A stretch of DNA of 64,000 nt from Phocaeicola sp. (GTDB lineage: Bacteria; Bacteroidota; Bacteroidia; Bacteroidales; Bacteroidaceae). The notes beneath the pieces were generated by a model. The model did no database searches, was not told the DNA's origin, and saw only the letters and a program-made list of their open reading frames with translations. Made by a program: the position numbers and the translations under genes. This document shows, in pieces, positions 7,547-16,063 of this stretch. The stretch lies in contig JAHHQV010000001.1 of assembly GCA_020026175.1 (NCBI GenBank), positions 1 through 64,000 of the forward strand, in the 5' to 3' direction. The first letter of the stretch is position 1. Every line of letters begins with the position of its first letter.

Positions 7547-10500
7547 TTAGAAAGTAACGTCCAATCCCAAAGTGAAAGTACGGTTAAGAGGATATGAGAA
7601 ACCTCCGTTTGCATTTCCCTGCTCTGGGTCCCACATCTTTATTTTGTCCCATACGCAAAGGTTGTTTCCTTGCAGGTATATGCGAAGTGACTGTAGTCTC
7701 ATTTTTGCTATTTTTTCTTTTTTGAAGTTATAGCCCACTTCTGCATTCTTGAATCTTATGAAACTTGCATCTCTCATCCAGTGTGTACTTGGTGCTGTAT
7801 TGTTTTCAAAGGCTCCTGTATGTAGTCTTGGGTACATGGCGTTAGGGTTCTGGTTTTCTTCTGTCCATCTGTCGGCTACTTCAGCTCTTAGTGAAGACTC
7901 GTCAACTCCCCACATGAAAGGGAAGAAAGATGATGGATTATTGGCACCTAATACTGTAGATGTTTTTCCTGCGCCTTGGAAGAAAACTCCTGCATACCAT
8001 CCTTTGTACTCTATGTTCAAACCGAAACCATACATTAATTCAGGGACAGCTGGATTTCCTATATTCTGTACTCTATCGTAATCATTGATAATGCCGTCTC
8101 CATTCATATCCTTATATTTTATATCACCTGGCTTTACGCCTGCTGTAAGTCCTGAAGGGACACCGTCTTTTAGTGTATATGTTCTGTTTACACCTTCACC
8201 ATTTATGATAAAATCATCTTCAGAATATAGACCGTCGGCAATGAAAACGTTCCATGAATTCAAGCTTGTTCCTGCAATGTTCATCCATTCGTATTTCTGA
8301 GGAACCTGGTCGTATTCCACAATCTTATTGTGTGCGTATGTGATATTTCCTCTTGCGCTGAGTTTCACATCTCCTATCTGCTGGTTTAATGTGATGCTTC
8401 CGTCCACACCTTGATTCTTGACAATACCGAAATTCTGCCAAGGCATCTGCTGGAAACCTGTAACATTTGATACAGTCCTTCTCTGAAGCAAAATTCCATG
8501 ACGCTTGTTGTTGAAGTAGTCCATCTGGATGTCAATTCTGTTTCCGAAGAGCCCCAAATCTATACCATAGTTCTGTTTGTCTTCAATTTCCCAACTCAGA
8601 TAAGGTGCAGCAAATCTTCCTTCTACAATGCTGTTTCCTATACCTCCCAATGCTCCGCTGTCTCCAAATCCGAGGTTATATCCTCCTGCTCCTTGGTTCA
8701 TTGTCTGTCTGTATAGGAATCTGTCTCCGCCTGTATTGTCGTTACCTGTCTTACCTATTGATACCCTGAATTTCAACTTGTTCACTACATTTGCAAGTGC
8801 TTCTGGATAGAAGTGTTCATTGCTTGCATACCATGCAAAACCAACTGCCGGGAAGAAGCCGAATCTGTGCCCCGAAGCAAAGGTCTCACTTCCTGTATAT
8901 CCGAAGTTTCCTTCAAGGAAGTATCTGCCGTCGTATCCGTAAGTGACACGTCCCACTACACCTTGTTTCCTGAATGCAAGTGCATTGTTGTGATATTGAG
9001 TTTCTTTTTGCATATACAGAAACATAGCTCCTAAATCATGTTTTTCTGCAAATGTACGGTTGTAGTTGAATGAAGTTTCAAAATATATTTTCTTGTTTGA
9101 TGAGTTTGACAAAGCTTCGGAAAGAGCATCGCTTCCTTGTACGACTTCCTTGAATGTAAGTTTGTTTGTTTCCGGGTCTCTTCCTGTGGCTACATATTGG
9201 CTTGGAGTCTTTGTCCTTTTTGCTACATAGCTCATGTCTGCATCAAAACTCAACATTCCTTTCCAACTTAATCCTTTGGTTATGAAGTCCAATTTCTGGT
9301 CAATTTCTACTTTTGATTGTATCGATGTTCTCCATTCTTTGGCATATCCTGAGTTTACAAGTGAGTTGTATGGGTTTGTTCTTGTGTTTGAAGGACGTGG
9401 ATGTCCTGCAATTGTTCCGTCAGAATATACAGGAGGCATAAGATATGCCGGTGTCATACACATTTGGGTAAAAATGGTAGATGTACCAACTCCTGGATAG
9501 TTGGTCTGCATATACTGTCCGCTGATATCCACTTTCACAAGTGTTGTCTTGCTTACATCAAAGTCGATGTTGCTTCTCAGATTATATCTTTTTACACCTA
9601 TATTGTTGTCGTATTCATTTTGATTTCCTTGCTTGAATATACCGTTCTCTTGGAAGAATGCTCCTGAAACGAAATATCTTGCCTTGTCTGACCCCCCTCT
9701 TACATTGAGGGTGTATCTCATGTTGTATGTATGATCTCTCAACATGTAGTCCAGCCAGTCTGTGTTAGGATATAAGTCCCTATCTGCTCCATCTTTATAT
9801 AATGACGGATCGAAGATTGGCTGTTGTCCTTCGTTTTTCAAGGCTTCATTGTATAGACTAAGGTGTTGTTCTGCATCCATGAATTTAGGAAGTCTTGTAG
9901 GGGTAAGGAATGTTCCTTCTGCCCTCAATGATATTCTTGGCTTTTCTGATTTACCTCGTTTTGATGTAATAAGGATTACACCATTGGCACCTTCTGCTCC
10001 ATACACTGCTGTTGCTGCAGCATCTTTCAGAAGTGTAAAGCTTTCTATTTCATCTGGTTCTATGTCTGCCATAGCTCTTGGCACTCCATCCACCAGTACA
10101 AGTGGACTTGTTCCACCGCTGAACGAGCTTACACCACGTATCCAGAATTCGGAATTGTCATATCCTGGTTCTCCAGACCTCTGTACGGAAATTAGTCCTG
10201 GAATCTGTCCGGATAGGGCGTTTGTCAAATTTCGGCTTGCTGTTACGCTAAGTTCCCTGTTGCCTATTGAATTGACAGAACTGACCAGACTGTTCTTTTT
10301 CTGTTTTCCATATCCAATAACCACAACATCCTCCAATAATTCTGATTCAGGAGATAATTTGAAAGATATTACCTTTTCTCCTTTATAGGTTTGTTCAATG
10401 GTTTTGTATCCAATGTATGAAATGACAAGAATGTCTCCAGCTTTGGCATTTAGTGAAAAATCTCCGTCCAGACCTGTAATTGTTCCTTTTGTAGTTCCTT

Positions 10501-10684
10501 TGATTTGTACTGCCACTCCAATCATAGGTTGAGAATCTTCGTCTAACACTACACCATTCAATACATTGTTTTGTTGAAAAGCTTCCACTGCTTGTGCATG
10601 TGGAACAAAAAACGGACTAAACCCTAACGAGGCTGTAAATAAAGCTCCTGTCAGGAGTTTGGATTTAAAGGTTAAGCCATTCAT
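7547..10684 (-). CDS. SusC/RagA-family TonB-linked outer membrane transporter
   Basis: This 1045-residue protein has a signal peptide ending at HAQA (residue 32), a carboxypeptidase-regulatory-like domain at about 42-112 (NGVVLDEDSQPMIGVAVQIK), the SusC signature EDVVVIGYGKQKK at 118-130, a plug domain with WIRGVSSFSGG and LVDGVPRAMADI, and a barrel ending in TFTLGLDVTF with C-terminal Phe. SusC barrels import oligosaccharides bound by SusD with energy from TonB. The partner susD gene follows after 28 bp. The leader upstream (10685-10900) is AT-rich and no exact TAnnTTTG was found. No anti-sigma, HTCS or SusR-like regulator is adjacent, so its inducer cannot be read from context. Confidence 0.95.
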   Translation of the reverse strand: MNGLTFKSKLLTGALFTASLGFSPFFVPHAQAVEAFQQNNVLNGVVLDEDSQPMIGVAVQIKGTTKGTITGLDGDFSLNAKAGDILVISYIGYKTIEQTYKGEKVISFKLSPESELLEDVVVIGYGKQKKNSLVSSVNSIGNRELSVTASRNLTNALSGQIPGLISVQRSGEPGYDNSEFWIRGVSSFSGGTSPLVLVDGVPRAMADIEPDEIESFTLLKDAAATAVYGAEGANGVILITSKRGKSEKPRISLRAEGTFLTPTRLPKFMDAEQHLSLYNEALKNEGQQPIFDPSLYKDGADRDLYPNTDWLDYMLRDHTYNMRYTLNVRGGSDKARYFVSGAFFQENGIFKQGNQNEYDNNIGVKRYNLRSNIDFDVSKTTLVKVDISGQYMQTNYPGVGTSTIFTQMCMTPAYLMPPVYSDGTIAGHPRPSNTRTNPYNSLVNSGYAKEWRTSIQSKVEIDQKLDFITKGLSWKGMLSFDADMSYVAKRTKTPSQYVATGRDPETNKLTFKEVVQGSDALSEALSNSSNKKIYFETSFNYNRTFAEKHDLGAMFLYMQKETQYHNNALAFRKQGVVGRVTYGYDGRYFLEGNFGYTGSETFASGHRFGFFPAVGFAWYASNEHFYPEALANVVNKLKFRVSIGKTGNDNTGGDRFLYRQTMNQGAGGYNLGFGDSGALGGIGNSIVEGRFAAPYLSWEIEDKQNYGIDLGLFGNRIDIQMDYFNNKRHGILLQRRTVSNVTGFQQMPWQNFGIVKNQGVDGSITLNQQIGDVKLSARGNITYAHNKIVEYDQVPQKYEWMNIAGTSLNSWNVFIADGLYSEDDFIINGEGVNRTYTLKDGVPSGLTAGVKPGDIKYKDMNGDGIINDYDRVQNIGNPAVPELMYGFGLNIEYKGWYAGVFFQGAGKTSTVLGANNPSSFFPFMWGVDESSLRAEVADRWTEENQNPNAMYPRLHTGAFENNTAPSTHWMRDASFIRFKNAEVGYNFKKEKIAKMRLQSLRIYLQGNNLCVWDKIKMWDPEQGNANGGFSYPLNRTFTLGLDVTF

Positions 10685-11218
10685 AATTTTTTTTAGTTGT
10701 TATAAGGTTGGTTTAATAATAAAAAAGTTTATTTGTATTTTATCTTTATGTATTAGTTTAAAAGTATCTGTTGTTAAATTGTATTGCGAATTAAGTATTA
10801 GGATATGTTTTTATTAATTTTTCGTATGCGAATTTAATTATAAATATAATTTCTTGGGCGTCTTTTTTTTTTTTTTATAACAACAACTAATATTAACTAA
10901 AAAATGAAAGGTTTATATCGTGTGTCTATAATCTTGTTTTACATTTTTTTTTCTATAAAATGCCAACTTAAAATAATGGATTACAATTTATTGACGGATA
11001 TTTTATCGTTCGTGACACTTGCTTGACTTGGTGTTGTAGATAAAGGTTTATAAAACTTAACAAGATTTGGTAGAAGTACATATTAAATCCGCAAAATAAC
11101 TCCTTTGGTAAGAATTTAAATTACGGAGCTATTATTTCTTTTTATCCAACGTAATTGATTCAACTTTATGAAAGATTCAGTCTTTGTGTGTGGTACTTGC
11201 GTAAATTAGGGTTTATAA
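10685..11218. other. Leader and upstream region of susC, no gene
   Basis: About 530 bases without a credible frame. The part next to susC is very AT-rich, with a T10-type tract near 10863-10876 and an A/T run at 10940-10955. It should contain the susC promoter, but I could not fix one with confidence. Confidence 0.4.
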
Positions 11219-11284
11219 AAAACGCTTAGGCGTTTTGATTAAAGCGACTAAGCGTTCAATGCAAAGCGACTAAGCGTTTTTTAG
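11219..11284. repeat. Three tandem 22-bp repeats with internal dyad
   Basis: Units begin at 11219, 11241 and 11263. Units 2 and 3 share AAAGCGACTAAGCGTT exactly; unit 1 is AAAACGCTTAGGCGTTTT, which keeps the dyad AACGCTTAG/CTAAGCGTT but replaces one half by its inverse. The array lies between the fucosidase terminator and the susC leader. A protein-binding array or folded RNA is possible; no function is known to me. Confidence 0.75.
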
Positions 11285-11314
11285 GTATATACAAGATAAA
11301 GAAAGTGTTTGAAT

Positions 11315-11354
11315 AAAAGAAGTCATGTCCACTTGTCAGGGCATGACTTCTTTT
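11315..11354 (-). terminator. Intrinsic terminator of the fucosidase gene
   Basis: A perfect 13-bp stem (arms 11315-11327 and 11342-11354, AAAAGAAGTCATG) with a 14-nt loop stands 20 bp past the fucosidase stop; A/T flanks give T runs on both strands. It separates the fucosidase transcript from the susCD operon. Confidence 0.8.
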
Positions 11355-11373
11355 ATAGGTTTGTAGAATCAAC

Positions 11374-13425
11374 TTATTCTGTAATTACAGAAAATTCTCC
11401 AATACCTATATGACTTACATTGTCAACAGTCTTTACACATCTGAATACAATCTTTCGTCCTTTTACTGGAGCAAAACGTATTTCCTGTTCTATAGGATTA
11501 TGCTTGATGTTGGAAAACTCTCCCGATGACACCTTCTTGCCATCTACCAACAGTTCGTAGTGTGATATATGCCCTGTTGCATCTCTTCCCTGATTTGGAG
11601 TGTATACAAAGCCGCTTATCACACGAGGCTCATCAAGCTTTATTTTAAGTTCATCTTTGCCTTTTGGCATATAATATGTTGTATATCCCAAACCATCGAA
11701 AATCAAGTCTGTCTTTTCGTCTTTCGGACTTGTGACTTTATAACATTCTCTGGCGATGTCGAAATTTCGTATTGCTACAGGACCGCTCTTCTTTGTAGAA
11801 GGATCGTATGTAATGGCTTTTACTGTAGCTTTCTTGTCAAGCACAAATGCACCTGTATATTTATGTGACTGTGCAGTAGGCTTTGTTCCGTCTGTAGTGT
11901 AATAAATGTCTGTTCCTTCTCCCAATACCTTTATAGATACTTTATTCTTTGCATTTCTTATGATATTAGGTTGTTCAAGCAAAGCAGGTGCAAGAAAGGC
12001 TTCCACATTGTTGATACACAAAGGACCTCTTGACTCTGTGAAGTTGATACGCAATGCTTCGGCAGGTGTTGTTTTGAAACGTACCAGTCGCTTGTATCCT
12101 ATAGTTGTAAGCGTGTCCGAAGTTTCTACTCTATTCCATTTGCCATTTTTCTGTACTTCAATGTTGAATCCACTGACACGTTGTCCCAGTGGAATATATT
12201 CCTGTAGCATCACACGGTTCAAAGAAGTGTTGGCTGGAAGCTGGAATGTAAGCGAGCCTGTGGAAGTGTTGTCTTTTGTAGCCCAATAAGAATCCCAGTT
12301 TCCGTCTGTTACATTCTTTTCTTCGTATCCTCTGCCGCGAGTTTCAGATGCTTCGGGTGTAATACCTGCCAGAATATTGTCTTTCAGTTCGGCAGTGATA
12401 GTGTGATGCCAGTCTACTGCATTTGCCGAGTCGGTAGGATGAATTTGTCCTGTCAGCGCAACAGGGAAGTTTAGTAGGAAGTTGGCATTGTGGCCTACAC
12501 TTCTGTAGTAGAGGTCTACCAGATTGGGTACAGTACGTACCTGATGGTCTTCTCGGTGATGATAGAACCATCCCGGACGGATTGACACGTCACATTCTCC
12601 TGGCAGCCATTTGTCGGCATCCTTCATTCCCCATTGTGACTGGCGATAGTGTTTTGCCTTGTCTTCATCGTACATAGCCCAGCATGTTTCTCCAGCCCAT
12701 CCCGATTCGTTTCCTATCCAGCGTATGTCTGGAACCGAGCCGCCAAAAATCATGGCGTCAGGATGTTTTGCCTTTATCATTTCGCGTGCTTTTTCGTACC
12801 CGTAATAGGTCTTAGGGTCGATAGAGCGTGTTTCGTTTGTACCTCCATACCATCCGTTTCCTCCGTTTGCACCGTCAAACCAGAATTCGAATAAAGGACC
12901 ATAGTTTGAAATTAGTTCGTTTATTTGTTCATGATAAACCTTCTGGTATTCTTCACGTCCATATTCTGCATGATGTCTGTCCCAAGGTGAAAGATATAGT
13001 CCGAATTTCAGTCCGTGTTTTTTGCAGGCATCCGACAGTTCGCGTACCATATCTCCCTTTCCGTTCTTATAAGGAGACTTCGAAATGTTGTAGTCTACGG
13101 TTTTTGTAGGCCATAGGCAGAATCCGTCATGATGTTTTGCTGTAAGGATAACTCCTTTCAGCCCTGCTGCCTTTATCACTCTTACCCACTGCTCGCAGTC
13201 AAGGTTTGTGGGATTGAAAGTTTCGGCAGGGGTATTTCCGTATCCCCATTCCAAATCGTTGAAAGTGTTAAGTCCGAAATGAACAAATGCATAGTTCTCC
13301 ATTTTCTGCCATTCCACTTGTTCTTTGGTAGGTACAGGAAGTATAGGAGCAGGGGCATCTACAGGCTTGCACGAAAGCAAAGTCCCTGTAACGATGGGCG
13401 GTAAAAATAATAATTTTATGTTCAT
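11374..13425 (-). CDS. GH29 alpha-L-fucosidase lipoprotein with carbohydrate-binding C-terminus
   Basis: The 683-residue protein starts with a lipoprotein signal (lipobox Cys at residue 19, TLLSC). Residues 40-340 form a GH29 catalytic domain: YAFVHFGLNTFND, TAKHHDGFCLWPT, GLYLSPWDRH and the nucleophile Asp in FEFWFDGANGG at residue 184. The sequence resembles the GH29 group that prefers alpha-1,3/1,4-linked fucose. Behind it come an F5/8 discoidin-like domain (about 345-480), a chitobiase C-terminal-like domain (YYTTDGTKPT, about 490-560) and a second discoidin-like region to the end. It would remove fucose from glycans at the cell surface. It is 690 bp upstream of the susCD pair and has its own terminator. 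Confidence 0.93.
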   Translation of the reverse strand: MNIKLLFLPPIVTGTLLSCKPVDAPAPILPVPTKEQVEWQKMENYAFVHFGLNTFNDLEWGYGNTPAETFNPTNLDCEQWVRVIKAAGLKGVILTAKHHDGFCLWPTKTVDYNISKSPYKNGKGDMVRELSDACKKHGLKFGLYLSPWDRHHAEYGREEYQKVYHEQINELISNYGPLFEFWFDGANGGNGWYGGTNETRSIDPKTYYGYEKAREMIKAKHPDAMIFGGSVPDIRWIGNESGWAGETCWAMYDEDKAKHYRQSQWGMKDADKWLPGECDVSIRPGWFYHHREDHQVRTVPNLVDLYYRSVGHNANFLLNFPVALTGQIHPTDSANAVDWHHTITAELKDNILAGITPEASETRGRGYEEKNVTDGNWDSYWATKDNTSTGSLTFQLPANTSLNRVMLQEYIPLGQRVSGFNIEVQKNGKWNRVETSDTLTTIGYKRLVRFKTTPAEALRINFTESRGPLCINNVEAFLAPALLEQPNIIRNAKNKVSIKVLGEGTDIYYTTDGTKPTAQSHKYTGAFVLDKKATVKAITYDPSTKKSGPVAIRNFDIARECYKVTSPKDEKTDLIFDGLGYTTYYMPKGKDELKIKLDEPRVISGFVYTPNQGRDATGHISHYELLVDGKKVSSGEFSNIKHNPIEQEIRFAPVKGRKIVFRCVKTVDNVSHIGIGEFSVITE

Positions 13426-13671
13426 GATATATTTAAAATTAAGGATATATACAGGGTTATTGAAAATAAACTGGCTGATCCATTTCTCATATAAAAGCGA
13501 AAACCTTAAAATATAAGATTGTCTTTCTATTTCATGAAATCAGTTTTTTTGACAACAATTAACTTTTGAAGAATTTCTTTTTTAGCTCTTTTTAAAGAAA
13601 ACGGATAAAATAATGTCACAGATGAATTATAACTTAATGAAATCAAAGAAGGATAGATATCACATACTCTG
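13426..13671. other. Short spacer upstream of the fucosidase gene
   Basis: The 246 bases hold no gene. They contain the fucosidase leader and the 3' end of the ABC gene transcript. An ATCAC/GTGAT dyad near 13659-13680 overlaps the end of the ABC gene. Confidence 0.35.
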
Positions 13672-14448
13672 TCAGGTGATGTCACTTTCACGATGATGGC
13701 ATTTCAGCACTCTGTGAGGCAGTTCTCCATGTCCTAGAATTTCTATAGGGCATTGCATCTTTTCTTCAATCCATTCGGCAGATACTTCGCTTTGCGGATG
13801 ATAGTCGAGTGTTCCATTTACACAAGCTATACTTTTCACGTTTTTCAGCACCGAACCTATATCGTGACTTACCAGTATTATAGTCCTTTCCTTATTTATT
13901 TCCTCTAGCAGAGAGTATAGTTTGGCTTCAAATCTCTTGTCTATATAAGTGTTAGGCTCGTCAAGTATGATTGCCTTTGGCTCTGACACTATAGCCCTTC
14001 CCAAAAGTGTGCGTTGCATCTGTCCTCCACTAAGTTGTCCTATGGCTCTTCCTTCCAATCCTTCCAACCCCATGCGACATATTGTTTCCTTTACCTTTTC
14101 GTGATGCTCATTTCTGAATCTCGAAAGCAATGATTTCTGTTTGTTCAGTCCAGACAACACCACATCGTACACAGATATTGGAAACTTCTTGTCTATGTTG
14201 TTGTATTGTGGTAGATAGCCTATTTCTATGTTGTCGGTGGAAATACCTTCATTGTAATATGTAACCTTTCCGGATCTTGGTTTCAGAAGTCCCAATATCA
14301 CTTTTATCAGTGTGGTTTTTCCTCCACCGTTTGGCCCTATTATTCCAAGAAAGTCTTTTTCGCATATCGTGAGATTTACATCACGTAGTACTGTCTTGTT
14401 TTCGTATCCAGCAGAAAGGTTCTCTATATTTATTATCTTATTGTCCAT
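13672..14448 (-). CDS. Metal-type ABC transporter ATP-binding protein (ZnuC/MntB-like)
   Basis: The real start is the ATG at 14446-14448 (MDNKIINIENLSAGYENKT); the longer frame upstream crosses the promoter. The 258-residue product has Walker A GPNGGGKTT at about residue 37, a Q-loop in LPQYNNIDKKFP, the signature LSGGQMQR, Walker B AIILDEPNTYID and the H-loop LVSHDIGS. The Q-loop and LPQ...FPISVYDVVLSGL region is that of Zn/Mn/Fe(chelate) ABC ATPases. Neither a permease nor a binding-protein gene is adjacent; the neighbours are a fucosidase and a divergent PI-PLC gene. The partners must be elsewhere, or this is an orphan ATPase. A clear -7 box lies 27 bp upstream. Confidence 0.88.
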   Translation of the reverse strand: MDNKIINIENLSAGYENKTVLRDVNLTICEKDFLGIIGPNGGGKTTLIKVILGLLKPRSGKVTYYNEGISTDNIEIGYLPQYNNIDKKFPISVYDVVLSGLNKQKSLLSRFRNEHHEKVKETICRMGLEGLEGRAIGQLSGGQMQRTLLGRAIVSEPKAIILDEPNTYIDKRFEAKLYSLLEEINKERTIILVSHDIGSVLKNVKSIACVNGTLDYHPQSEVSAEWIEEKMQCPIEILGHGELPHRVLKCHHRESDIT

Positions 14449-14474
14449 AATGATGATTAGTACAAAATGCATTA

Positions 14475-14482
14475 CAAATATA
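14475..14482 (-). promoter_or_regulatory. -7 promoter box of the metal-ABC ATPase gene
   Basis: TATATTTG on the minus strand fits TAnnTTTG exactly and is 27 bp before the ATG. It supports the short start. No TTTG is seen at the -33 place. Confidence 0.5.
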
Positions 14483-14865
14483 ATGGTTTTATGCTGTATT
14501 GATATAAAAAAAGTTTTTTTTATTACATGTTCCTTTGTGTGTAAAGTGAAATACAATAGGATTGGTATGAAAAGTAGTATATGGCTTAAATGTGCTTGTA
14601 ATATTAAAGAATCTGGTTTTGAGGTACCTATATGGCTACTGGACCTGGATAATAAATCTGGTGTGGATGAACTTACATCGTGTCTTAAAATGTAAAGGCA
14701 GGATGAAATAAGAAATATAGAGGATATTGATTGGTGTCTCCGAAGTAGCTGAATATTCAGGTTGGTCATAGTTTACGTGAAATGAAGGAATAATTATGCA
14801 AAATTATATTTTTTGAATTAATTGAAATCTATATCTTTACAGCACTGAAAAAATATCAAGGAAAT

Positions 14866-15858
14866 ATGAAGTCAAGGAAATTTATAATGTTTTTTTTCTG
14901 TGTTGTATGTATGTTGGCAACTTCTGTCTGTACTGTCGTAGCGAGCAATAAACTTGGTTTTGATGATTGTAGTCAGAGTGAAGGTATAAAAGCGGATGAG
15001 TGGATGAAATCTTTAAATGATACCTTGCCTGTTAGTAGTATATCTATGCCGGGTACTCATGATAGTGGTGCCATTCGTGGAGGTAAAGCTTTGCGAACAC
15101 AGAGTACAACAATCGTACAACAACTGGAAGCAGGTATCAGGGCTTTTGATATTCGTCTGAAGAATCGTAAAGGTAAGTTAGGAGTATATCATAGCATTGT
15201 CTTTCAGCATACTTACTGGGAAGAGGATGTACTTCCTGCAATGATAGCCTTTTTACAAAAGCATCCTTCGGAGATGTTGGTCGTTTCATTGAAATGTGAG
15301 GGTGGGAATATATCAAAATATACATCTTTGCTTTATACATCTTTACAACGTACTGATTATAGTCCTTATATAGTATCTTCTTTTGATAAAGAATTGTCAT
15401 TGGGTGAATGTCGAGGTAAAATACTTTTTTTGCACCGCGATGATGCCGGGGAAAATTATAAAGGTGTTCGTTGTGAAGGTTGGAAAGATAATTCCAGCTG
15501 TGTGATGACTTTAAGAGATGCAAATGGGAATATAGTTAAAACGTGGTTGCAAGACAAGTATCAATATTCGTCAGGTAATGCCATCGAAATAGAAAAGAAG
15601 AAACAAGCTATTATTCATTATTTTAAAAAAATGTCTCAGCAAAACATAACGCTTTTCCAATGGGGAATTTCATTTATCAGTGCCACTGGCTTACCTAAAG
15701 GTACTCCTTTGGTGTTTGCGGATAGATTGAACGGAACTATAGCCGACTATTTGACGAATAATAATCAACGTCATTGTGGTATTGTGTTTATTGATTTTGT
15801 AGCTGATGCTGACGGACAGCGCTTGGTTGATACTATTATCCGTAGTAATAGCCTCTGA
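14866..15858 (+). CDS. Secreted phosphatidylinositol-specific phospholipase C-like enzyme
   Basis: The 330-residue protein has an export signal (KFIMFFFCVVCMLATSVCTV) and a PI-PLC X-type domain from about residue 45. The two catalytic His of bacterial PI-PLC are in MPGTHDSGA (His65) and GVYHS (His109), and FDIRLK (95-100) supplies the usual Asp/Arg. VVSLKCEGGN and IVFIDFVADADGQRL follow in order. Such enzymes cleave phosphatidylinositol or glycosyl-PI headgroups by forming inositol cyclic phosphate. The export signal places it outside the cytoplasm. It is encoded 205 bp before a SusC/SusD pair and phosphatases on the same strand, which suggests it starts a phosphoester-degrading pathway. True substrate is not known. 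Confidence 0.88.
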   Translation: MKSRKFIMFFFCVVCMLATSVCTVVASNKLGFDDCSQSEGIKADEWMKSLNDTLPVSSISMPGTHDSGAIRGGKALRTQSTTIVQQLEAGIRAFDIRLKNRKGKLGVYHSIVFQHTYWEEDVLPAMIAFLQKHPSEMLVVSLKCEGGNISKYTSLLYTSLQRTDYSPYIVSSFDKELSLGECRGKILFLHRDDAGENYKGVRCEGWKDNSSCVMTLRDANGNIVKTWLQDKYQYSSGNAIEIEKKKQAIIHYFKKMSQQNITLFQWGISFISATGLPKGTPLVFADRLNGTIADYLTNNNQRHCGIVFIDFVADADGQRLVDTIIRSNSL

Positions 15859-15970
15859 AATTTTATGATTGGTTATTATGAAATATAGGTATATGGAATA
15901 TTGTTTTTTCTTTTTCACATCTATTTCAATAGTTAGTAAAAAACATTTCAATTATAATTATTTTTTTGAT

Positions 15971-16017
15971 TTGTAATGTCCATGTAATGTTCATGTAATT
16001 TTTGCTTTAGACCTTTG
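15971..16017 (+). promoter_or_regulatory. PHO-box-like 11-bp direct repeats and -7 box before susC
   Basis: TTGTAAT (15971), ATGTAAT (15982) and ATGTAAT (15993) are spaced exactly 11 bp apart. Direct repeats with 11-bp period are the hallmark of PhoB/PhoP-type response-regulator sites in several phyla. GACCTTTG at 16010-16017 fits TAnnTTTG except for the first base and lies 11 bp downstream of the last repeat, so the repeats take the -33 position as expected for an activator. The start codon of susC is 46 bp further. Confidence 0.6.
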
Positions 16018-16063
16018 TGTCGGAATTTTAAAATCAACATTTTAAACATTTAATTAAGATTGC

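Noticed and set aside
9762..10388. 208-codon plus-strand frame opposite the susC plug region
   Set aside because: It is an antisense shadow of a well-supported SusC gene, with no recognisable motif and low-complexity Ser-rich content.
14449..14769. 107-codon N-terminal extension of the ABC ATPase frame
   Set aside because: It crosses a perfect -7 box and has no ABC features; the normal ATPase start is at 14448.
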